Source: FEN-1219 sp963810755
GTDB taxonomy: Bacteria; Pseudomonadota; Gammaproteobacteria; Steroidobacterales; Rariloculaceae
NCBI GenBank assembly: GCA_963810755.1
Contig: CAWEOP010000008.1
Location: 310,001 to 374,000 of the forward strand
Direction: 5' to 3'
Length of the DNA: 64,000 nucleotides
In this document: positions 57,836-64,000 of the stretch, piece by piece
How positions within the stretch are numbered: position 1 is the first letter of the stretch
How the letters are laid out: each line of letters begins with the position of its first letter
Made by a program: the position numbers and the translations under genes
Notes under the pieces: generated by a model
Told to the model about the DNA's origin: nothing
Database searches by the model: none
Seen by the model: the letters and a program-made list of their open reading frames with translations, nothing else

Positions 57836-59221
57836 ATGGTAAAGAATCTAGAAGAAGCGATCCGGAAGGCCGGCAGCCCGGTCAAGCTGCTGTGGGAATC
57901 GAAGACTCCTCCCGCCGTCGTGCCGCGCGTGGTGCAGGAATTCACGAATTGGCGTGACGAGCAGATGGCCTGGCGCCGCACCGCGGTGTTGTTCGATCAG
58001 TCGCACCACATGGCGGACCTCAACATCAAGGGTCCCGATGCGCTCAAGCTGATCAGCAAGCTCGCCGTCAACAGCGTTGCGAATTTTCCGGTCGACATGG
58101 CCAAGCAGTTCGTGGCGGTGAACCACGATGGCTACGTCATCGGCGACAACATCCTCTTTCACCTCGAGGAGGACGAATATCAGGCCGTCGGCATCCCGCC
58201 GTCGATCAACTGGCTGCACTACAACGCCGTCACCGGCGGCTACGACGTGCGGGTCTGGCGCGACGACAACTCCTGGTACCGCAAGGGCGATCCCAAGCTG
58301 TACCGCTACCAAATCCAGGGTCCCGGCGCGATGGACGTGATCCGCGAGGCGACGGGGCAGGAGCCGCCGAAGGTGCGCTTCTTCCACATGACTCGCTTGA
58401 AGATCGCCGGCAAGGACGTGCGTGCGCTGCGCCACGGCATGGCGGCCGAGCCCGGCCTCGAGATCTGGGGTCCGTGGGCGGACAACGACGCCATTCATGC
58501 GGCGCTGGTCGCGGCCGGCGAGAAGCACGGCATGGTTCAGGTCGGCGGCCGCGCCTACCACACCAACGCGCTCGAATCGGGTTGGCTGCCGCGTCCGCTG
58601 CCCGCGATCTACTCGGGCGAGAAGCTGAAGCCCTATCGCGAATGGCTGACCGAGAACGCGTATGAGACGACCGCACCTCTGGGCGGCAGCTTCCACTCGG
58701 ACAACATCGAGGACTATTACTTCACGCCTTACGAGCTCGACTACGGCCGCATCATCGGCTTCGATCACGACTTCATCGGCCGCGAGGCTCTGGAGAAAAT
58801 GGTCGCCAAGGGCGCGACCGGGCGGCGCAAGAAGGTGACTTTCGTGTGGAACGGCGACGACTGCGCCGCCGCGTACGGCTCGATATTCCACAAAGGCCCG
58901 GGCGCGAAGTTCATCAATCTGCCGATGGCCCTCTACGACACCTTCCACGCCGACCGAATCGAGGCGAACGGCAAGGTCGTCGGAATTTCGACTTGGACGG
59001 GCTACTCCGCCAACGAACGGGCGATCCTGTCGCTCGGCACGATCGACGCCGAGTTCGCCAAGCCGGGCACCGAAGTGACGCTCGTCTGGGGTGAAGACAA
59101 GCCATCCTCCAAAGTGCAGGTGGAGCAACACGTGCCGGTCAAGATCCGCGCGACGGTGATGCCCGCCCCGCTGGTCGAGCAAGCCCGCACGGTCTATCGA
59201 TCGGACGCCAATGTGAAATAG
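57836..59221 (+). CDS. GcvT-fold aminomethyltransferase-family protein (LigM/DesA-like O-demethylase)
   Basis: The 461-residue protein reads without interruption from ATG 57836. Start region LLWESKTPPAVVPRVVQEFT and TAVLFDQSHHMADLNIKGPD match the GcvT fold as seen in tetrahydrofolate-dependent demethylases. YHTNALESGWLPRPLPAIYS and YELDYGRIIGFDHDFIGREAL are typical of the C-terminal part. Length is close to that of LigM (about 470). Family knowledge: LigM and DesA transfer methyl groups from vanillate, 3-O-methylgallate or syringate to tetrahydrofolate. The aromatic-acid-type MFS at 47678 fits that. Glycine-cleavage T protein is less likely, since the rest of that system is absent. Confidence 0.85.
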   Translation: MVKNLEEAIRKAGSPVKLLWESKTPPAVVPRVVQEFTNWRDEQMAWRRTAVLFDQSHHMADLNIKGPDALKLISKLAVNSVANFPVDMAKQFVAVNHDGYVIGDNILFHLEEDEYQAVGIPPSINWLHYNAVTGGYDVRVWRDDNSWYRKGDPKLYRYQIQGPGAMDVIREATGQEPPKVRFFHMTRLKIAGKDVRALRHGMAAEPGLEIWGPWADNDAIHAALVAAGEKHGMVQVGGRAYHTNALESGWLPRPLPAIYSGEKLKPYREWLTENAYETTAPLGGSFHSDNIEDYYFTPYELDYGRIIGFDHDFIGREALEKMVAKGATGRRKKVTFVWNGDDCAAAYGSIFHKGPGAKFINLPMALYDTFHADRIEANGKVVGISTWTGYSANERAILSLGTIDAEFAKPGTEVTLVWGEDKPSSKVQVEQHVPVKIRATVMPAPLVEQARTVYRSDANVK

Positions 59222-59259
59222 GCTAGGATCACCCGCGCAACCTCAACAGGGGATTAGCA

Positions 59260-59652
59260 ATGAACAAATGGGCTGTTCGGTTGGTCGCACTCGGCGGCTT
59301 CTTGATGTTCGGCGCCGAGCTGCAGGCGCATCACGCCGTGGCGAGTGCGTACGACCTGAACAAGGAGATCGTCCTGCAGGGCACGCTCCTGAAATTGAAC
59401 TTCACGAATCCACACTCGAATCTCCATCTCGCGGTTCAAAATCCGGATGGCACGACCACGGAGTGGGTGCTCACCACCGCCTCGATCCAAGTGCTGACCC
59501 AGACCGGCCTCAACAAGACGTCGATCAAGCCTGGCGAAGTCCTCAAGATCACCGCACTTCCAGCGAGGAACGGGAACCCGGCGGGATTCATCAGGAAGCT
59601 CGAGCTCGGCGACAAGGAGTTCAAATTGTTCCAGGGAGACGGCACGGACTGA
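59260..59652 (+). CDS. Exported DUF6152 protein
   Basis: A 130-residue protein with a signal peptide (to LQA), then HHAVASAYDLNKEIVLQGTL, KLNFTNPHSNLHLAVQNPDG and VLTQTGLNKTSIKPGEVLKI. It is the shortest of the three DUF6152 paralogs here. It lies 38 bases after the LigM-like gene and 25 before the next exported gene, so it belongs to that transcript. Function unknown. Confidence 0.87.
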   Translation: MNKWAVRLVALGGFLMFGAELQAHHAVASAYDLNKEIVLQGTLLKLNFTNPHSNLHLAVQNPDGTTTEWVLTTASIQVLTQTGLNKTSIKPGEVLKITALPARNGNPAGFIRKLELGDKEFKLFQGDGTD

Positions 59653-59677
59653 GCCGGTGCGCCGAGGGGGGAGAGTG

Positions 59678-60619
59678 ATGTCTTTTCGACGATCCGTCGC
59701 GGCGGGCGCGTTCGCTGCCGTCGTCGCGATGAGCGGCGCGCTGCCGGCCGGCGCGCAGGGCTTCGGAGGCGGGCCGCCACCGTACACGCCCGAGCCCGGG
59801 GCCAAGGACCTGAAGGCGGTCCTCTACAACTGGACGTGGCACACGGGGATGCTGCGGGGTCAAGCCGAGCCGGAGCTCGTGGGCACGCTCGACTACCACG
59901 CAGAAGGCACGGTTCAAGTGGACGGGCAGCCGTGCGCGCTGACGAAGTTTCGCACGCAAGCCAACTACCAGACGCCGGGACTTCGCACGCAGATCGAGTG
60001 CAAGCGCTCGAACGGCCAGACGTACTCGAACGTCGAAACGCTGAGCGGGCAGTACGCCTGGGACGAGGACATTCCGGGCGCGGAGCTCGTCGCCGGCGAG
60101 GGTAAGGCGACGCCGCGGAAAGCTGCGCTCGAAGAGCGAATGATCCGTCTGTGGGCCAGCCCCCACGGCGCGGCGAAGGCCGCGATCGCCGCCGCGGCGG
60201 GCGTGCCGCTCGTCGCAGTCGTTCGCCGAGAACCCGGCCGCTCTGCTCGACAGACAGGCCGCGGCCGGAGTGAAAGGGTCGACGACGCTGGTATGGGAAG
60301 GGAAATACGCCGATCCTCACGTTTCCGATCCCGGGAGTCCCTGGAGCCACGGCGACGGCCACGCTCGACGAGACGTTCTTGCCGGAACGCGTCGTGGTGA
60401 AGCACGGCATCGAACACGACGGAGTTCGTCTACGGCGATTTCCAGGACTTCAACAACCCGCTGCACAGGATCGAAGCCCTGTATGCCGGCACGATCGTCG
60501 AGCGCCGCAACGGCAAGGTCGTCCGCGACCTGAAGACGACGTTGACCGAAATCGGCCAGGTATACGTAGTGATGCCGGTTCCAAAGAGCGTGCAGGCAGC
60601 GGGCGCGGCGAGAAACTGA
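59678..60619 (+). pseudogene. Exported protein of unknown function, three frameshifts
   Basis: ATG 59678 opens with a signal peptide (AAGAFAAVVAMSGALPAGAQG). The first frame gives DLKAVLYNWTWHTGMLRGQA and KFRTQANYQTPGLRTQIECK to about 60215. Then reading must shift near 60215, 60310 and 60415 to obtain AAGVKGSTTLVWEGK, FLPERVVVKHGIEHD and FVYGDFQDFNNPLHRIEALY. It ends with VERRNGKVVRDLKTTLTEIG and a stop at 60617-60619. The corrected length is about 312 residues. The family is not recognised. It lies between DUF6152 and the next W-x-GDTLVV gene. Confidence 0.7.
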
Positions 60620-60682
60620 TGCAACTCTGATCGGTGCCGGGTGCACGGTGCCGGTGGGTTCGAAGAGAGGGGAGTTCGGCTC

Positions 60683-61558
60683 ATGGGGAAACAGCAAGTC
60701 AGCGGCGCGCGGCTCCAGGCGGCCTTGGGTCTCTTCCTCTGTTTCGCCGTCACGTCGGCGCAAGCGCAGTTCGGCGGCGGCGGATTCGCTCCGGCGACGA
60801 CGGAGACGCCCAGGCTGGCGGATGGCAAGCCCGACCTCACAGGCTCATGGCAGACGGCCAGCGGCGGTCAGCGCGGCGTGCCCGGCGGAATGTTCCGGCG
60901 CTGTACTCCGTTCCAAATCAAGGGCTGCATGGAGTGGACCAATCAGAGCGCGGACTTCGTGTTCATGGCGCCTTCGCGGCTCGATCCGAATCGGCCGCTT
61001 TACAAGCCCGAGTATTGGGACAAAGTGATCGAGCTCGACCAGTGGACGAACCGGGACGACCCGGTCATGACCTGCCTCCCGCTCGGAATCCCTCGGCATG
61101 GACCGCCTTCGCGGATCTTCCACAGCGCGGACGACATCACGATGTTCTACAGAGGCGGAATCGACGGCGGTGGAGGCTATCCGGACTTCCGCATGATCCC
61201 GCTCGACGGCAAGCCGCACGATCCGAAGCGAGCACTTCAGTACACCTTCATGGGTTACACGGTCGGCCGCTGGGAAGGCGACACGCTCGTGCTCGACTCC
61301 ATCGGGTTCACCGATGAGACGTGGCTCGGGCGCGGCGGCTTGTTCCACTCCGACCAGATGCGCGTCGTGGAGAAGCTCACCCGGAAGGGGAACGACATGC
61401 TCTACGAAGTCACGGTCGAGGACCCGGAAGTGCTCGTCGAGCCGTGGGTCATGAATCCGCGGACGCTGCGGCTCACCAACCGCCCCGCGATCATCGCGGA
61501 GCGGGGAAGTTGTACCGACGGCGAGCGCGAAGAGGTCAGCACGCAGATCCGGCACTAG
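60683..61558 (+). CDS. Exported protein with W-x-GDTLVV motif, paralog family
   Basis: ATG 60683 follows GAGGGGAG; the product is 291 residues with a signal peptide (to QAQ). LADGKPDLTGSWQTASGGQR, GGGYPDFRMIPLDGKPHD and the core WEGDTLVLDSIGFTDETWLG are followed by LFHSDQMRVVEKLTRKG and LYEVTVEDPEVLVEPW. It is clearly homologous to the genes at 44805, 56332 and 43997. It is likely periplasmic and of unknown function. Confidence 0.82.
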   Translation: MGKQQVSGARLQAALGLFLCFAVTSAQAQFGGGGFAPATTETPRLADGKPDLTGSWQTASGGQRGVPGGMFRRCTPFQIKGCMEWTNQSADFVFMAPSRLDPNRPLYKPEYWDKVIELDQWTNRDDPVMTCLPLGIPRHGPPSRIFHSADDITMFYRGGIDGGGGYPDFRMIPLDGKPHDPKRALQYTFMGYTVGRWEGDTLVLDSIGFTDETWLGRGGLFHSDQMRVVEKLTRKGNDMLYEVTVEDPEVLVEPWVMNPRTLRLTNRPAIIAERGSCTDGEREEVSTQIRH

Positions 61559-61665
61559 CTCCTATTCGTACCGCCGCGCCTCGATCGACGCGATGCTCGA
61601 AGCCCGTCAAGCCGGCCATAGGCGCGGAAGTCCGCTAGAATCCGGGCTCCAGGTGGGGGATGCCT

Positions 61666-63045
61666 ATGAGATTCTCGTGCAAGGCGGCCTGTGCGGCGGC
61701 CGCGGCGTTCGTCATGTCGTCGGCCGGAGCGCAGACCGCGGTCAGCGTCGGCCGCGGCGCCCCGCTCTTGAAAGAGCTGCCGCACCCGCTGGGCACCAAC
61801 ACCCAGCTCGGCCAATACCTCACCGAGTACCCGATCGTGGGCCCGTTTCGGGTCAAGGTCGACGGCAAGATCGTCGAAGTCGGCACCGCGTTCGACGGCG
61901 CAGCACCGCCCGGTGTGACGCCGTTGGCCGTAGATCTCTTCACGAGCAAAGACTTCTACAAGGACCGCGCGCTCTGGAGCGACCCGCGCTACTTCCGTTG
62001 CAACAGCGTGCTCGCCATCGATCAGCAGCGCGGCGCGAGCAACTTCAGCGTGACCACGATCCATGGCGGACCGGAGACGGCGGCGTGGGGCCATTGCGAC
62101 CGCGATTACCCGCGCGCGGCGATCGTGAGCCCGTACCCGTTCAAGACGGCCGAGGAACACTACGGCGCACTGCTCGAGGAGACGCAAGCGCACGGAGGCC
62201 CGACGAAGCAAACACGCGCCTCGCTGCCGCTCGAATGGAACGGCCGCTACCGGCACATCGCCCTCGCGATCAACAGCTGGTACGGCATGCTCTGGAACCA
62301 GATCCCGACGATCCTTTCGCTGCTCACGCCCGACTACCAAATGCACATGGTTCAGCAGGTCTATCACGAGGGCAACACGAACGCCGCGCAGTGGCCGGGC
62401 ATGTACTGCTGGCCTGAAGGCTTCATGCGCCGCTTCCACTTCGCGGGCACGGGTGTGCATCAGATCATGGTGACGCCGGAGATCGTGCAGATCATGACGT
62501 CCTCGTCGGGCAACTACGTCACGCAGATCCACCTTGGCCGGAAATTCAACATGGACGGCGTCGTGCCGTACATCGCCGCCGAGGTGCCGCGTTGGTACGG
62601 CGAGACAATCGGCTTCTGGGACAAGGACGCGCTCATCACCTGGACGTCGAACATCCAGGGCTGGGCGTCGCACGGCACGTTCGAATTCTCGAGCCGCATG
62701 CAGACCGTGGAGATCTACACGCCGAACCGCGACGCGACCGGCACGCTCGCGGGTTTCCGCCACGAGGCCGTGTTCTACGATCCCGAGGCGCTCGTCGAGC
62801 CGATCCGCATCGTGCGCGACTTCGTGAAGCTCAGCGATCTCGACGAGGGCGACCCCTACGTCTTCACGCAGTGTTTGCAGACTATCTACCCGCAAAACGG
62901 ACGCGCGACACCGGTCGCGCCGCCGGCCACGATCTCCTACGACGTGCTCGATATGTACGACCGGCCGTGGGCCCAGATCTGGGAGAAATATTGGGAGCAG
63001 GGCATGAGCAGGCCCGAGCCGGAAGACATTTTCAGCTTCAAGTGA
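61666..63045 (+). CDS. Exported protein, distant relative of the W-x-GDTLVV family
   Basis: The second in-frame ATG (61666), with GTGGGGG seven bases upstream, is preferred. The 459-residue protein has a signal peptide (to AGAQ). LLKELPHPLGTNTQLGQYLT, CNSVLAIDQQRGASNFSVTT and HIALAINSWYGMLWNQIP are not recognised. The C-terminal half has IGFWDKDALITWTSNIQGW and VEIYTPNRDATGTLAGFRHE, then YDPEALVEPIRIV. These align with the family core, but the W-x-GDTLVV residues are replaced. It ends the run of exported genes before the PNPOx gene. Confidence 0.75.
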   Translation: MRFSCKAACAAAAAFVMSSAGAQTAVSVGRGAPLLKELPHPLGTNTQLGQYLTEYPIVGPFRVKVDGKIVEVGTAFDGAAPPGVTPLAVDLFTSKDFYKDRALWSDPRYFRCNSVLAIDQQRGASNFSVTTIHGGPETAAWGHCDRDYPRAAIVSPYPFKTAEEHYGALLEETQAHGGPTKQTRASLPLEWNGRYRHIALAINSWYGMLWNQIPTILSLLTPDYQMHMVQQVYHEGNTNAAQWPGMYCWPEGFMRRFHFAGTGVHQIMVTPEIVQIMTSSSGNYVTQIHLGRKFNMDGVVPYIAAEVPRWYGETIGFWDKDALITWTSNIQGWASHGTFEFSSRMQTVEIYTPNRDATGTLAGFRHEAVFYDPEALVEPIRIVRDFVKLSDLDEGDPYVFTQCLQTIYPQNGRATPVAPPATISYDVLDMYDRPWAQIWEKYWEQGMSRPEPEDIFSFK

Positions 63046-63109
63046 CCGGCGCGCTTCGCGCGCGATCCGATACGGTTCGATTCCTATAACAACACAGCGA
63101 GGTGTTCGA

Positions 63110-63571
63110 ATGAGCACGCCACCTACCTTGACCGAGCTGAAGCTATCGCCGGAGATGAAGACGGCGGTCAATACGGCGCTTGCGAGCGGCCGCGCGGTCG
63201 TCGTCGGCTACGTCGACGAGGACGGTGCGCCGCAGCTGTCTTACCGCGGCAGCACGCAGGCGTACAGCGACACGCAGCTCGCGATCTGGGTGCGCAATCC
63301 ACAGGGCCGGATTTTGAGCGCGACGAGCAAGAATCCCGCGGTTTGCTTGATCTACGGCAATTTCGATCCGACGGCCCGCGGTTTCATGGTGTTTCGCGGC
63401 CGAGCGCGGATCGACGAAAGCGCCGACGCGCGGCGGCGAGTCTACGATCAGGCGCCCGAGGGCGAGCGCAACCTCGACAAGGAGCGCAAAGGCATTGCGC
63501 TGATCATCGATCTCGACAGCGTCGACGGCTTCTTCGGCGGCGCGGCGCTCAAGATGCGGCGCGCGAATTGA
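63110..63571 (+). CDS. Pyridoxamine 5'-phosphate oxidase-family flavin protein
   Basis: A 153-residue protein with no signal. GRAVVVGYVDEDGAPQLSYR starts the split-barrel FMN fold, and STQAYSDTQLAIWVRNPQGR with NPAVCLIYGNFDP and FMVFRGRARID follow as strands. It is short for PdxH (about 220) and lacks its C-terminal domain, so it is probably a general FMN- or F420-binding flavin reductase-like protein. It follows the 61666 gene after 64 bases, and ends 36 bases from the convergent serine hydrolase. Confidence 0.82.
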   Translation: MSTPPTLTELKLSPEMKTAVNTALASGRAVVVGYVDEDGAPQLSYRGSTQAYSDTQLAIWVRNPQGRILSATSKNPAVCLIYGNFDPTARGFMVFRGRARIDESADARRRVYDQAPEGERNLDKERKGIALIIDLDSVDGFFGGAALKMRRAN

Positions 63572-63607
63572 CCGCGTTGCACTTCATTGTTCCGTGCCGC
63601 CCGGACG

Positions 63608-64000
63608 TCAGTCGACGATGGCCTGATAAACCAAAGTCTCGAACTCGTCCGACATTCCGCGGGCGCCGGACCCCTGGCGCTGGATCATGAAGACAGCGGT
63701 CAGCTGTTCCTTGCGGTCGACGAAGAAGTGAGTGCCCGCGGCGCCGGACCAGCCGAACGTTCCCGCTGAGGTGAGGTTGCCGGCTTTCGCCGGATCGATC
63801 ACCACGCGTACGCCGAGGCCGTAGCCTTCGCCCGACGCTTCTCCGCCGCCCGCGCTGCCGCGCGCGACGCCGTCGGGCAAATGGTTCGTCGCCATGAGGT
63901 CCACCGTTCTCGGGCTCAAGATACGCGCACCGTCGAGCTCGCCAGAGTTCACGAGCATCTGCGCGAAGCGCGCGTAGTCCATCACCGGTCCCGCGAGGCT
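63608..64000 (-). CDS. Beta-lactamase-fold serine hydrolase, C-terminal part
   Basis: The last gene is truncated by the right edge: 130 residues of C-terminus are visible, with the start beyond the window. MDYARFAQMLVNSGELDGAR is the helix before the third motif, and SGEGYGLGVRVVIDPAKAGN then FGWSGAAGTHFFVDRKEQLT contain the usual GWSG (HTG-type) element. MIQRQGSGARGM precedes the end. The stop is at 63608-63610. It is a class C-like esterase or beta-lactamase-related protein, the third in the window. Confidence 0.85.
   Translation of the reverse strand, partial: SLAGPVMDYARFAQMLVNSGELDGARILSPRTVDLMATNHLPDGVARGSAGGGEASGEGYGLGVRVVIDPAKAGNLTSAGTFGWSGAAGTHFFVDRKEQLTAVFMIQRQGSGARGMSDEFETLVYQAIVD

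Noticed and set aside
1..64000. Search for CRISPR arrays, tRNA, rRNA and insertion sequences
   Set aside because: No direct-repeat array with spacers, no cloverleaf, and no transposase with inverted ends was found by reading.

Overview
This is a high-GC bacterial chromosome segment. Many genes encode exported proteins: two large TonB-dependent receptors, PQQ-type sugar dehydrogenases, DUF1592/DUF1552 proteins, DUF6152 proteins, an amidase and several serine hydrolases. This suggests a free-living, catabolically versatile Gammaproteobacterium, perhaps of the Steroidobacter type. The assignment is inferred from gene content only; there is no rRNA or other marker gene. I saw no rRNA, tRNA, CRISPR array or complete insertion sequence.

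Layout. Bases 1-5577 (minus strand): an exported protein cut by the left edge, a beta-propeller protein, and two consecutive membrane regulators (winged helix, TolB-like, TPR), one lacking half its DNA-binding domain. Bases 5690-11747 (plus): a promoter with an overlapping dyad, then an operon of ankyrin, DUF1592 cytochrome, DUF1552 and TetR genes. Bases 11800-17977: a peptide transporter, a Tat-exported ThDP enzyme paired with a small cytochrome c, a 3' relic of a second TetR gene, a GIY-YIG-like protein and two exported proteins. Bases 18313-23007: a heavily frameshifted TonB receptor and a Sel1/prolyl-4-hydroxylase protein. Bases 23065-31670: a catabolic cluster (SDR, two beta-lactamase-fold hydrolases, two MFS transporters, MBL hydrolase, GMC oxidoreductase). 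Bases 31692-38308: a second, intact TonB receptor, an MBL lactonase-like enzyme and an exported amidase.

Bases 38449-42618: an orphan histidine kinase, then an unusually AT-rich pocket with an unrecognised ~620-residue broken gene flanked by two small helical-protein genes. Bases 42720-47607: two PQQ dehydrogenases framing three exported proteins (two with a W-x-GDTLVV motif, one DUF6152). Bases 47678-53287: an aromatic-acid-type MFS transporter, small exported proteins, an SDR and a two-gene ABC transporter. Bases 53314-55749: a broken fusion gene (winged helix, TM, PEGA-like, SUMF1, alpha/beta hydrolase). Bases 56332-63045: more DUF6152/W-x-GDTLVV modules around a LigM/GcvT-like protein. 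The window ends with a PNPOx-like protein and a truncated serine hydrolase.

A cross-cutting feature is that at least nine genes read as continuous proteins only if one or more frameshifts are corrected, while many long neighbours are intact. This may be indel error in a draft assembly or real gene decay; the sequence alone cannot decide.
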